Below are positions 12,501 through 27,500 of a stretch of DNA of 64,000 bases, piece after piece. The notes beneath the pieces are model-generated. The model was not told the DNA's origin. It searched no databases and saw nothing but the letters and a program-made list of their open reading frames with translations. The translations under genes and the position numbers were made by a program. The stretch spans positions 11,958,157 through 12,022,156 of the forward strand of contig CM034537.1 in assembly GCA_020002185.1 (NCBI GenBank), given 5' to 3'. The stretch is from Paraescarpia echinospica. Its lineage: Eukaryota; Annelida; Polychaeta; Sabellida; Siboglinidae. Every line of letters begins with the position of its first letter. The first letter of the stretch is position 1.

Positions 12501-15500
12501 TAGGAGATTACATATTATTATAATATAGAGCTTCTAAGCAGTAACTCTTGCAATCCCATTCTACATTTGTCATTTTACATGTAAATGTGTGTGTGTGCGT
12601 GTGCGTGTGTGTGTGCACATGCTTTCGTGCGTGCATGCAGGCGTGTGTTTCAAATGGAAAGTTGAGGCGAAGGCATGCATATATGCATGCATGCGTGTGT
12701 CTTAAATCAAAACTTTAAACATTAAATATAATTCACTTAGCATACTTAAATGTGCTCAGTTCTTTCTAACCAGTAAATACACTTCATGCAGAACATTTGT
12801 TGGCATACAAAAGTATGTTGTAGGTGAAGGGTAACCAATAAAGATTACCTCTGCCGAGATGTGTTGTCACATTGGTCAAGTGTTGCACCTGTCTGACTGT
12901 CATCTTGTGGGAGAATTGTTGCGCTATCACCCAGTAACCATTTGTGATGTGTCGCAGGCTGAAACACACTCGACATGAAGTCAAACTAACCTGCACACAA
13001 TTCACACACAATAAAGTACCAGAAATAATCCTCCGATGGATAATATAACTGTTAACACTAAATTTGTCAAATGTTCATTTTATTGTTTTAAAATGTTGAG
13101 TTAGGTTTGCTGACAAACTGTTTTCTTTATTGGTTAACTGACCAAGATGTATTCTAATTCCAGTTAAGTTTCACCACCTATAGTTATTAAATATGCCTAT
13201 ATCATATGAAATCCAAGTTTTGTCTTAAATATATGCAATTTTACAGTGAATATGGAAGAAAACTAACACTTAGTATTTGAATTCCTCATTGGCTAGGGTT
13301 TTTGTAATAGTTTTAGGGTTTGTACCTGACATCAGAAGGATGTAAATCAATTGTTACCAACATTACACATAGTTCTGAGCCACACAAGTGGTCCGCCGAC
13401 CAGCTTAGCACATTATACGCAACTTACGTTGCAAATTACATCATAAGAACTGCCATTTACGAATATACATACTCCAGGAAACCATCTTCTGTGTCTGTGG
13501 CTATACTAGTTTGCAGTTTGTAAAATAAGTTTGAAGCTTTTTTGTTCTAAGTGTTCTTACCCATGTAGGAAGGCGTGGTCAAGGTTCTCTATGAGTTTGT
13601 GGAACTGATAGTCTGTGTTAGACAGCAGGAGACACTCATTCCCAACACAACACCGCACACTCTGTATCTGGAACAAACAAGACATCATGAGAGACCAACC
13701 AAAACACTGGGGTAGGGTACTTCTACAAACTTGAATCAATGATTAAAAAACCTCAACATTAAATGTTATAAGTCATACTATCTTTATTTGAAGGAGAACG
13801 AACAGATAACAAACGTTTTCATATCACAGGATTCACAAAGGTTTATTTATATCCTACTTATAATAATAAGATAACTTCTATTGCGCCTAAATCCTTGGAA
13901 ACCAAGCTCAAAGGCGCATCAAAACAAAAGAACTGGTCAATCTCAACATCCATAAGTACCAGTTGTCAACAGATGGGTCAAGGCGCTAGAGAGCTATGGT
14001 GGATAAGCAACGTTGTAAAGATACGTTTTTAAATGACGACGGAATTTTGTAATATTTTCAACTGATCTAACACTAAGAGGGAGCATATTCCAAAGAGTTG
14101 GTGCAGCAACAGAAAAAGCCCTAGTTCCAATGTTAATGTTGACTCTAGGAACAAAAAGTATCAGAACTAGATGATCGAAGCTAGATAGGTTTTCTTACAG
14201 GAGTAAGCAATGAATGCAAATAAGATGGTTGCTTAGTGGACAGTGCCTGATATGTAATGTACAGATCTTAAATATTATACGATATCGTACAGGAAGCCAA
14301 TGCAGACTTAAAATGTGGTACAGAGCGAAAAAAACGAGTAGTCGCCAACGAACGGCGTCACACTGCTCTGACAGTGCTTCAGTTCCTGAAACAACATCAG
14401 TGCATCACATTTGAAAAAATCAGGCGAGCAATAAATCGCTAGTCTAAATATATGCAAATTAAGCTATCTGGTGACGCCACTGCACAGTCATTCCATGGGT
14501 ATAGCAGTATCCATTACATCAGATTAATTCAAGAAAGTTTGGGACATGAAGCGTTGGCATAACTCGAAAAGTTACATGCTGATAATACATTTGACACAGG
14601 AAGTACTAGCGTTGATGTTTCAGAAAATGATTAAGTTGTGTTTGACTGCTGCACGCACAGCCTAGGTCACAGCAATGACTCTACTAGTTTATATTTCACT
14701 GCTATGCGGTGCGGAAAATTGCAGCATATTAATGATCTATGACAGGCAACACTTGATGTTCAGTTGATAAGAATCCTGTTCAGTGATAAGCAAACTGGTT
14801 AACTCCAAGTTATGGTTCTGGAAAGGTCTACAACTGCACGCCAACGCTAATTTATGTAACAAGACTTTAAAAAAGTGGGTCTTTATTTTGCCCCTACAGG
14901 GCACTACATGCAGCAGGTTTGATGAAGCGAGCAATTCTTGCAATTAGCGCGAGCGATAAATCGCTCCCTGGATGAGAGATTAGTGGGAGCGGTAGGGAGC
15001 AAGAGCGATCGCTCATCTAAAAAATGATGCCTTGGAACTTATCCCAAGCATCCATGAAGAACTACGTCCGATGCAGCAACACTATCCTGACAGCAGCTGA
15101 TTACATCGCCTCCAGGAACTCCTCCAGGAAGGTGATGTACTTAGTAGTTTCACGGGCCAGTTTCATGAAGCGGCTAAAAACACTCTTAATGCTAACATGT
15201 TAACTGAATGCTTCATGAAACCGGCCCGTGGATTAAAGCCATTTAGATGCACCTCGAGGAACTGAGAATGACAACGACGACGCCCAATACAATGGAGTAC
15301 CGGGGTACTATGTGGTGGTGTGCGTGCGGCTTGGTGTTCTTGCAACAAGGAAGCTGCCATCCTTTGATGATGAGTTGGCCAAAACTGACACGGACTTACT
15401 GGAAATCTAGGTAAACTGAGACCCAGTGGTAGGCATACTGACAGCATATCTATCCTCACCTCAATTCAGCTTTTCCATTTTGATAATGAATATTCTTAAT

Positions 15501-18500
15501 GATTTTGTAACATGCTGATAAGTTTTACTGAAAACACCAATCACATTTGCGCATGATGCACTGCCTTGTCTATGACTAAATCTACATCCATGGCTTGAAA
15601 TTGAGCATTAATTTGGTAATTCCATTAAATTAGCTTGACTGCAGTAGTATTTCGACTGGAATTTATTGGTTGTGACATCATACACAGATATGGCATTCAA
15701 AATTGATGCTTACACATTTTCAAAACAACAACGAGAGATTTGGTTCAGTATTTACAGATTTTTAAAAATAACATGAATTTTGATTTGTTGAGATTTCTGT
15801 GTAGAAAATTATTCAACTTGTCATTCATATATGTGGTGTACTACTGAAATAAACCTGTCTGCTGCCTACCATTGCTAAGTTATTTTATAAGTATAAATAA
15901 TCAAACATTATGTGATTTTTCGAGATTGACTTTGTCACGAAGAATACCGCTATTCCAACATGGCACATGTCACAGGAAATCTGTTTTCACTTTGCATTAT
16001 GTGATAAATCGTTTTTAAATATAACTTATGATAATCTCGCCTTGAATGACTGCCTCTAGCTGTCTTGAGGACAAAGAAATGGGGAATCCTACAACTGAGT
16101 TGTCAGGCCACATCACATGTTGTTAAAATGCCCTGGATTCCCTCCAATCACGTGTTCTGATTGGTTGTAATGGTACTTCCCTTTAGGCATTTGTTCCCTT
16201 TATCATACATCTAATTATATAGTTCAATACCAATAAAATAAAAGGCACAAAATAAACTCAGACATACAATAATGGGGAGAGACTTTTGTTGTTGAATATG
16301 TTGGTAACACTTGTGCTGTTCATGTAATACATTGATATTGTGTAATTGTTTCTGGGCATCAACCCAGCCATCAGTGTCGACTCATCTGCCTCGAAAACTG
16401 TCTACGACTGAGCAGAAGTTTGGCTATGCGAATTTTCTGGATGAGATGTGTGTGTCACACTTCCAGGTTAAGGGTGAAGGAGGTACTTGTACAGATCTGT
16501 CAACTGTACTTATACGCTGCACCGTGTTGCCATCGCCTGTTGAGAACCTTTTATGCATGTCTTGTCAGAAGCGTACCGTCTCCTTTCAAGCTATCGACAT
16601 CACCCTGTGCAAACTAAAGACATTCTGCACTAGCTGCAACAAGGTTCTCAACTGAATGCTGTCGTCTGACTGCATTCGAGGGATGCAGGAAACAAATGGC
16701 ATGTTCGTCGCCTGCGTCCCTCAAGGGAACGAATGAGCCATTGGTCTGTGTCGGCAGACGTGGATGTCGGCTACTCGGGACATGTCAAGTTCTGCCACTA
16801 CTTCGACATGCCAGCTATGCATCACACGACCTTCATTATACACCAGCAGGTCATCACAGATGCAGCCATGCAGGTTGTGAACGACCCTGCACAGATTGTT
16901 CACAGCATCTAAAAGGAACTTATCCCATCCATTGACAAATCCGGTGTCATGGACCTCATGGTGAGCTTTGGCAGTGGCTGGATGACCGGGAGTTTCAGAT
17001 CCATGTATGGCACAGGATGCTTAATGGAAGTAGTGACAGGACTGGTGATTGACTTCACCATTCTGTTATTCATTTTTAGCATTAAAATGACTTAATTACT
17101 GAACCATGTGTATGTGATTCCATCGCCAATATGTCCGGATAGCTATTTCAAAATATTCACAGATTGCTCACATGTCAACAGTGTGACTAGGTCAATCATA
17201 CGGCTATGGCCCAACAGTGAAGGTTGCTGATTCAGCTAAATCCCTTACAGTTCACTTCGATTTCCACCAAAACACACTGGAATGGAAGATCAATAAGCTG
17301 AAGAAGGCTGTGTTGAAGCGTTTGCACAGCTATACGAATTCACACCAAAAAGTCAAAGGTGGCAAAGTGCTTTCTTACTAGCGATAGATTAAAGAACAAT
17401 CATAAGCTTTGCCCGAACCCCTGCTGCAAATGCCTAGATTTGTGATGTCGGATTCACAGCAGAAAATCCAGTTCTGCAATTCCTCAAATGCTGGATAACT
17501 CTTCACACACACTTGCATGCCTGGGAACCTTGACACTATGACTATCATGATTAAATGCACACCCTGCAACGCCAGTTCCTCTTGAAGAACCTTGGGATGA
17601 AGGTCAGCTTGTCATACTTCAGCGGCGTAAGTGCCAAGTTCAGATATATTATTTGGGTGGGACATATTACAATTGGGAAAAAGTTGATGGGTGGCTCGCC
17701 ACGATGCTTTTAATGTATTCATGAAGCTGCATAAACTGAGAGTCAACTCACTGGAAGATATAACATGTACAGAAGAATGGAAGCAACCCAGTGTAAATAA
17801 TGGCCATGCTTTGTTTTTGGCAACAACGCAGTTTCCCTTCATTGACATCATTGCGTACGAGCAATCCCTCAGTGTCAGCCTTCAGTCCAAGACGATGGAT
17901 GTTATCGAAGCTGCCAATCAAGTCAAGCATTGCCCTTGAAGAAGTCAGGAATGACGTTGATATTTGTCATCATCATCTCATTTTGAAGATTACTATGATG
18001 ACACATGCAGTTGGAACATAACCAGCACAACATAGCATTTATGGACGACAGCAGCAAAGAGCTGATGCCCCAGCTGACGATGTAGAGAACTAACATTGAA
18101 TGAATCTGACCATCCTAGTCAATGACCAGTTATTGATGGGTCTAACATGGTTGATTTGGTGCTCCTCATCTGTTGATCACAAATGCATCACTTCTGGTTC
18201 CCGGTGTAACCAAGGTTGCTGCAGGGAGCATCACTGACAAAGTGCAAATATTTGCTTCTGAGTATAAAGATGACCCACCCAGTCCACATAATTTGCAAGC
18301 CGAATAAGTTCGCTGACTCGATGGTAAGCAGATGCAGACTGTGATGTCCCCAAAGATGCAGCAGCATCACTCAACACTCCAGATAATGTGTTTTTCCTCG
18401 AATATACACACTTGTCTGAAATTGCTCCGAACCAATGCAGAATGTGAGAGATCAATTAGTGTCCTTCGTCGGCTTGAGTCCTACATGCACAGCACCATGA

Positions 18501-21500
18501 CAGGGGACTGCATAAATAGACTTGCTATGCTACACATATATACATTGGTCTGTAAGGTGTGATGCATGCCTGACACTACAGTGAGTAGTGTCAGGATCAG
18601 TTAGCCCCGCTCCCTGTGGAAGGGTGAAAAGCGAATGATAGTAGTCTGCAGATGTCCTGGGCTCACACAAGCCACCCTCCACCTCCTTGTGGTGCAGACT
18701 GGGCAACTATTTCCGTGAGAATACAGGCTAATGGGGAGATGGCTGCCTGGACAGGGATGGGCTCCGCCAGGACTGACAATTGCCCCAGCACACCAAAATG
18801 GTAATCGACAAATTAAGACTCAAACCGGACCGGTCGCAGCCCGGGTTAACAATGACCGCGTCCTCCGCTACTCACCAGGGCGGACACAAGTTTGCTACTG
18901 GTAGAATCACAACATCAAAGACCCGTGGTAGAAACAATATCGCAATAGGATCATGGAACGTAAAGATTTTAAGACCATCAGGGAAATTAAAAGAACTGAC
19001 CCAGGAGATGGAAAGATACAACTGGCATCTACTCGGTCTATGTGAACACAGATGGAAGAACAGTGGAGAAGTAGGTACTGAAGAAGGACACACTATATTT
19101 TAGCAGAGAAGTAAACCAACACAAATATTGTGTTGGCTTTCTCGTACACAAGAATATCAAAAGCACAGTACTATGCTACACAGATGCTACCCAGTTTCCA
19201 GCAGGCTCACATCCATCCACATTGCTTAAACACGGAGCTTTCCTAGTGCAGATATTGGAAGCGACCATGACATAATAATGTTGAATTTTCGACTTCAGCT
19301 GAAGAAGATTAGAAGACAGAAGAACACCATAATAAAGTACGATCTAGAAAAGCTCAAAGACCACAACATTGCATAAGAGTTAAAAGCAATGATAGGTGGG
19401 AAATTTGCTCCACTTATCTTAGCCGGGGAAGAAGTAGAAACTATGACAAACAATTTCAACACTACAGTGACTGACACAGCCAACAAGATCCTTGGAAAAC
19501 ATCGCCAGAAAAAGAAACCCTGGGTCACAGGAGAGTTGCTGGAAATGTGCGATAAACGGAGATGGCTGAAGAAAGACAAGAGCACCACAGAAGGTGCTGC
19601 TAAGTACAGAGAGATTAACAACGCAACAAAGAGAGGCATGAAGAGAGCCAACGAAAACTGGATCAAAGAGCAATGTAGTGAAATAGAAGATAACAACAAC
19701 AAGAACAACAGCAAAAGGGCATTCCAGATTGTTAAAGACCTCACACAGAATAACAAACAAAAGCCACCAACATACAGGACAAAGCTGGGATACTGCACAT
19801 GGAAGAAAAGGACATCATAGATGAACAGAATACTCCTCCGAACTTTACAACCACCAGTCAAAGGGAAATCCGAACATTCTAAATCGCCCTCATATAAATG
19901 AAGATATTGACTTCCCAATACTACGAGATGAAATAGAAGCAGCGATCAAATCTGTAAAGAGGAGAAAAGCAGCGGGAGTTGACAACATTCCATCAGAGTT
20001 AATACAAGCTGGAGGAGATGCCATGGTAGATGCACTCACAATAATATGCAACAAAGTTTGGAAGTCAGGAGAGTGGCCCACAACGTGGACACAATCACTT
20101 ATTATCACACTACCCAAAGAGGGTAACCTACAACTGTGCCAAAACCACCGTACTATCAGCCTTATCAGCCATCCAAGTAAAGTAATGCTGAAAGTTATTC
20201 TAATTAGACTAAAGCCACTAGCAGAAAACATCATCGCAGAGGAACAAGCTGGCTTCCGGGCAGGGAGTAGTACAACTGAACAGATTTTTAATCTTCGAAT
20301 TTTATGCAAAAAATTTCAACAACACCAACAAGGCATTTATCATGCTTTCATCGATTTCAAGAAGGCCTTCGATAGAGTATGGAATGCAGCTCTCTGGGCT
20401 ACCAGAGAGCTGCATGCCATACTCTATGGAAGGAATAAATATACTAATCGAGATACCTAGGTCTATCCCTGGAGTGTGTGAAGTTATGCTGCAATGTGGT
20501 GTGACAATCTCACTAGTTGAAATTGCTGTGTTTTATGGGAGAAATGATCATGGCACTGTCCTGGACATGTTAGTGTGCTGTGAAGATGACTTCATTTGGG
20601 GAGGCACAGTGGACTTTGAACAGGAATTCTTCACCATGTTAAGTGATGCAGAAATACTGTTAGTGTGTGCTTTAATCTGTCTATGCATGTGATCAGCAAG
20701 CTGATGAACTAGTGTCACATGGAACTGCTTCACTCCCCCCGACATTGGAACTAAACAGCACAAAGATTATAGCCAATGTTTCTATCTGCTCTAATAAAGC
20801 TGTTTAATGATCTAACATGAGTTGTTGACATTGTGACGACCCATGACAAAGATCACAAAGAGGCACGAGAGCAGATTCTGACACATCATAAAGGTAAACG
20901 ACTTAATTTCAACATCCCAGCGACAGTCAAAAGTACTGATCATTGACTCGACATGACCGGATGTCATATCTGATGGTGCACAATTATTTTGCGTGTCATT
21001 CAAGTTAGATGTGAATGATCTGAACCTTGCAGATTCATTCATGAAATTGGAAGTGAGAGCTTCAAGTATACTTGGCCATGTTCAAGTATACTTGGCCATG
21101 TCAGAGAAGAATAAGGTGACTGTCACCCATGTGGCAATCATTTTGAACTGTGCAGGGCCAGACTTTATCACCGTATATGAACATTTTGTGTGGACATAAG
21201 AAGGCGACAAAAATCATCCAAGTACTCGAGAAAGTAAAAAAGTACTTTGCACACAAAGGAAATGTTGTATTAACTTGTGCCGTTTTTTTAACATGCTGTG
21301 GAAGGAACTGTTTGATGTGTTCCTTACTCAAATCCGTACAATGGCAGCTCTATGTGACTACTACCAGGACACACAACGCATGACCCGGGAATCTTTTCTG
21401 CAAAAGGCAAGCTGCAAGAACTGCTGTTGCAGGAGCCGTAGTTAACATTCCGGAATGCAATCGACATCTGCAGAGCATTTGAAATGATGCACATGCAAAT

Positions 21501-24500
21501 GAAGGAAATGAATCCTGACTATACGATTGAGAACGAGTGCGCCAGCAAGAAGGGAGCACTGAGACCGACACTCAGGAATGAGAACAATGAATGTGCATAC
21601 TGAGGGTAAAAGCACCAGCCAGGAAGAGGGAAATGTCCAGCACGGAGCAAGACATGTTCAAATTGCAATGGCCCCAACCATTTCCACGCAAAATGCCAGA
21701 AGATATGGCAAAAAGGACAGGAAGTCCACACTAAACTAAATATGTTTGATTCTTCAGGCAATATAAAGTCAGTTGGAGGAAATGAATAAAAAGAATGGTT
21801 GCTTTTCACTGTGGAATGTAAGACAAAGACAACGATGCCTGATGAGTGCACCATTTCTGTGTGTTAATCATTGACTTGTGTCACATGTTCATCTCAAGTC
21901 ATGGGTGCATGCAATGTGTTATTGTAGTATCCAGTCCTTAGGACTGCTCAAAGCACTGTACACTTTACTCCCTGCAGACCTGTTCAATCGAACACCATCT
22001 CGACGTCTCTGGGAAGCATCCAGCAATAAAAAAAGATAGTAGATACGAGAGATTATCGTAAGAAAATTAAGTTGAAAAGACGAGTACAGTGGCATCTTCG
22101 CAGGATGGATGAAAAACAACGGTTAAAGCATTTCAGGGAGAACCTATCTGACGATAAGTGTCGGGTATTGAATAACTTATGCTCCCAGATTCACCGCCAG
22201 AGTTCGGAGTTCAATGACATGTTCTTGTTCCCATGTAATTACGTTGACCATGCGGTCTTAATAAATACATTTCAATACCTGGTACATCACATTTGGCGAT
22301 GACGTTGAAAACCTGATGTCTGAAAGTATGCCCTATCTATCAGCGGTCATCACTGAACATATACGGTCAGCAAATTCGAAGCCACATCTACTATGAGACG
22401 AACTTTGGTGTTGCAACTGACTTTCCTGCAAATGGAAAATCACACTTCAAATCACGGACAATCGCAACTGATGCAGCAACCGCTTCCGACATAAACAACA
22501 TGTCATGACATGGCAGCTCGGCAGAGTTTACAGGGAAAGTCATCTTACCAGGACAGGTAAGGGTTCTAATTCGAAGCCAATGACATTGACAACACTGCCG
22601 TAAGCATGCGCATGGCAATATTACTATCTGAGCGCAGAAACATACACTTTGATACACAGCCTGGAATCATGCGTGCCGGCTGAATGACGTATGGTAAATT
22701 GTGTACACAGCTGCAGACGCACATTGAACTGAAGCCAAACATAATTGTACAATGCGACACTTTATATTCAGCGTAAAGAAAGGGACAGTCAGTAGGTGAT
22801 GAATTCGTCTTTTTTTATGTTTCAATACATACACAACATGTGAATGGCAAGAAACAGAAAGAGGAAGCTAACCGACCAAATGCTAGTAGTAAATCCAGTG
22901 ATGACCGTGCCCTTCACACAAGGTAAGTGGCTATGTAACTGGGTGTTAGATCTCTTTTCAGCTCATTCATGGTTTTTCACGGCAATGCATTCATATACAA
23001 ACACTATACATCCAGTCATACACACATAAACACTCTCACACCTAGACCCTCTCGTACACATAATGCACCCATGCATACACATTATGTTATGAGCCAATAC
23101 TCCAAATGAAATCTTTCTCGGGTCCACAGAGGAAAAGGCAAAGGCGAGGAGGGAACTAGACAAGATGCCGAAAAGATGTGCTATTGTCATGACCTGTCGT
23201 AGTCTAACTTTGAGGCAAAGACTACGTGTGCTGGCTGAAGCCTGGACAGGCACTTCAGTGCACAGTAGATGCACTGCTCTGTTATTCTTCTTCCCCGGCA
23301 TGTTGTGTTGTACTGCCATTGAATTCATTGTTTCAGATTCATTATTTATCATTTATAAGCAGGTAGTCTGAGAAAAGAATTGTGTCAAAAGAACATTTTC
23401 ATCTAAAGTAATGCATGCACACAATGTGCTACCGTCACGACCTATCATAGAAAAACTTTGAGACGAAAAGTATGTCTGCTGGCTGAAGGCTGGACAGATA
23501 CTTCTGTGCCCAGTAGAAGCATTGCTCTCACATGAGAGTGCAGGTAGAACGGGACACTCTGAAAGAAACCTCAATGATCCAGAACCTAGACACCCTCACA
23601 CAGAGTTGGATGTTATGAAAGAAACCTCAATGATCCAGAACCTAGACACCCTCACACAGAGTTGGATGTTATGAAAGAAACCTCAATGATCCAGAACATA
23701 GACACCCTCACACAGAGTTGGATGCTTTGAAAGAAACCTCAATGATCCAGAACCTAGACACCCTCACACAGAGTTGGATGTTATGAAAGAAACCTCAATG
23801 ATCCAGAACCTAGACACCCTCACACAGAGTTGGATGTTATGAAAGAAACCTCAATGATCCAGAACCTAGACACCCTCACACAGAGTTGGATGCTCTGAAA
23901 GTCAATGATCCAGAACCTAGACACCCTCACACAGAGTTGGATGTTATGAAAGAAACCTCAATGATCCAGAACCTAGACACCCTCACACAGAGTTGGATGT
24001 TATGAAAGAAACCTCAATGATCCAGAACCTAGACACCCTCACACAGAGTTGGATGCTCTGAAAGAAACCTCAATGATCCAGAACCTAGACACCCTCACAC
24101 AGAGTTGGATGTTATGAAAGAAACCTCAACGATCCAGAACCTAGACACCCTCACACAGAGTTGGATGCTATGAAAGAAACCTCAATGATCCAGAACCTAG
24201 ACACCCTCACACAGAGTTGGATGCTCTGAAAGAAACCTCAATGATCCAGAACCTAGACACCCTCACACAGAGTTGGATGCTATGAAAGAAACCTCAATGA
24301 TCCAGAACCTAGACACCCTCACACAGAGTTGGATGTATGAAAGAAACCTCAATGATCCAGAACCTAGACACCCTCACACAGAGTTGGATGTTATGAAAGA
24401 AACCTCAATGATCCAGAACCTAGACACCCTCACACAGAGTTGGATGTGAGTGAAAGAAACCTCAATGATCCAGAACCTAGACACCCTCACACAGAATTGG

Positions 24501-27500
24501 ATGCTCTGAAATAAACCTCAATGATCCAGAACCTAGACACCCTCACACAGAGTTGGATGCTATGAAAGAGACTTCAATGATCCAGAACCTAGACACCCTC
24601 ACACAGAGTTGGATGCTATGAAAGAGACTTCAATGATCCAGAACCTAGACACCCCCACACAGAGTTGGATGCTATGAAAGAGACTTCAATGATCCAGAAC
24701 CTAGACACCCTCACACAGAGTTGGATGCTATGAAAGAAACCTCAATGATCCAGAACCTAGACACCCTAACACAGAGTTGGATGCTCTGAAAGAAACCTCA
24801 ATGATCCAGAAGCTAGACACCCTCACACAGAGTTGGACGTTATGAAAGAGACATCAATGATCCAGAACCTAGACACCCTCACACAGAGTTGGATGCTATA
24901 AAAGAGACATCAATGATCCAGAACCAAGACACCCTCACACAGAGTTGGATGCTATGAAAGAAACCTCAATGATCCAGAAGCTAGACACCCTCACACAGAG
25001 TTGGACGTTATGAAAGAGACATCAATGATCCAGAACGTAGACACCCTCACACAGAGTTGGATGTTATGAAAGAAACCTCAATGATCCAGAACATAGACAC
25101 CCTCACACAGAGTTGGATGTTATGAAAGAAACCTCAATGATCCAGAACATAGACACCCTCACACAGAGTTGGATGCTATAAAAGAGACATCAATGATCCA
25201 GAACAGACACCCTCACACAGAGTTGGATGTTATGAAAGAAACCTCAATGATCCAGAACATAGACACCCTCACACAGAGTTGGATGTTATGAAAGAAACCT
25301 CAATGATCCAGAACATAGACACCCTCACACAGAGTTGGATGTTATGAAAGAAACCTCAATGATCCAGAACATAGACACCCTCACACAGAGTTGGATGCTA
25401 TAAAAGAGACATCAATGATCCAGAACCAAGACACCCTCACACAGAGTTGGATGTTATGAAAGAAACCTCAATGATCCAGAACATAGACACCCTCACACAG
25501 AGTTGGATGTTATGAAAGAAACCTCAATGATCCAGAACATAGACACCCTCACACAGAGTTGGATGCTATAAAAGAGACATCAATGATCCAGAACGTAGAC
25601 ACCCTCACACAGAGTTGGATGTTATGAAAGAAACCTCAATGATCCAGAACATAGACACCCTCACACAGAGTTGAATGTTATGAAAGAAACCTCAATGATC
25701 CAGAACATAGACACCCTCACACAGAGTTGGATGTTATGAAAGAAACCTCAATGATCCAGAACCTAGACACCCTCACACAGAGTTGGATGCTATAAAAGAG
25801 ACATCAATGATCCAGAACCAAGACACCCTCACACAGAGTTGGATGCTATGAAAGAAACCTCAATGATCCAGAAGCTAGACACCCTCACACAGAGTTGGAC
25901 GTTATGAAAGAGACATCAATGATCCAGAACGTAGACACCCTCACACAGAGTTGGATGTTATGAAAGAAACCTCAATGATCCAGAACATAGACACCCTCAC
26001 ACAGAGTTGGATGTTATGAAAGAAACCTCAATGATCCAGATCGTAGACACCCTCACACAGAGTTGGACGTTATGAAAGAGACATCAATGATCCAGAACGT
26101 AGACACCCTCACACAGAGTTGGATGCTATGAAAGAGACTTCAATGATCCAGGAACTAAGACCCTCTCCGGCAAACTTAGCTGACACTGCCACAACATGTG
26201 ATACTTTCAAGCTTGAAATAAAGAATGCTAAACTATGCTTTGTATTATTGGTGCAGGATATTGATCCTCTCCCTCAGTATATCAGTGAAGTTCTTTCTGA
26301 TGAATGGCAACAACATAATTTTGAGAATGATCAGAACCGTGTATCACTGTTCGGTCACTTTGACCCCTCATGAGGAAGGACCCGACTGCATGTGCAATGT
26401 GGTGTTATGTTATATGCTTGTCACAGCTCTCCAGTACTCAGTTCGATTTGAGAAACATTAACAATTCACTCCCAGTTTTTATAAAAGTTACACTGATGAC
26501 AACTGTTGACTTGGGCTCTAAAAGAAGAGGCTGACAGAGGCAGGGATAGAGAGAGAGATGATGTTTTCTGTAGAAGTCATTGTGTCTCTTGTTTTCCTGT
26601 TCCTATTCAGGATCCTCTCTGTTCTCCTCAAGTGAGGAAGGGCCTTGAAGTGGTGGCCTAGGCCTAGGCAGTTCCACCCTATCCTGGCCAGGAAACCACG
26701 TCCGGCAGTCAAACTAAACAAACAACACAAACAGATTACTAAACGTTGAAATTAGCAACAGATTACTAAACGTTGAAATTAGCAACAGATTACTAAACGT
26801 TGAAATTAGTACCCTTATGGATAAACTAAACAGCGACCATCCTGAACGCAGTGACATCGCTACCTTGAGTGAAACACATTTTCCCGAAGAAGGGCAGGTC
26901 AAAGAAGACGGTGGTGGCTACACCTTCTTCTGGAAAGGAAAACCAGCCAATGACCATTGAATACACAGGGTTGGCTTTGCCATCAACAATAGGATCATCA
27001 GCCAGTTGACAGAACTCCCTGCGAACACCTCATGATCCTATGGATATTCTAAACAACAATCAACTAGCTACCATCATCAGCATCTACACCCCAACACTTG
27101 ATGCTGAGGATGACACCAAGGAACACTTCTACTCCCAAAGCTCATCCTACTGGGGATTTTAATGGCAGAGTAGGCTATGACTCTAGGTTGTGGAATAACA
27201 TCATCGGCAAGGAAGGTGTTGGAAAGGCTAACAACTCGATTGGTATCCTCCTGTTAAGCAAGTGTGCAGAACATGACCTTTTAATCACTAACACCCTTTT
27301 CCGACAGAAGAACATGCACAAGTCGACATGGATGCACTCATGATCCAAACATTGGCATCTGTTAGAGTATGGTATTGTTATATGGCATATCCAGACTATT
27401 ATCAGTTGTACACTTACAGAAACTGATTTGAATTCATTACATCCCGTTTTGTTGAATGTGTTTAACCAGAAGATTATTCATTTAAAATAAATTTGAGTTT

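Noticed and set aside
19295..19918. 207-codon minus-strand ORF with hydrophobic stretches
   Set aside because: It is the complement of the Lys/Glu/Asn-rich LINE coding region on the plus strand; the apparent hydrophobicity is a shadow.
22072..22302. 76-codon ORF as a possible small gene
   Set aside because: No recognisable motif, splice context or similarity by eye, and it lies in repeat-rich intron sequence.
23561..26160. Regular direct repeats resembling a CRISPR array
   Set aside because: The 56-bp units are head to tail with no unique spacers, and the genome is eukaryotic with introns. It is a minisatellite.
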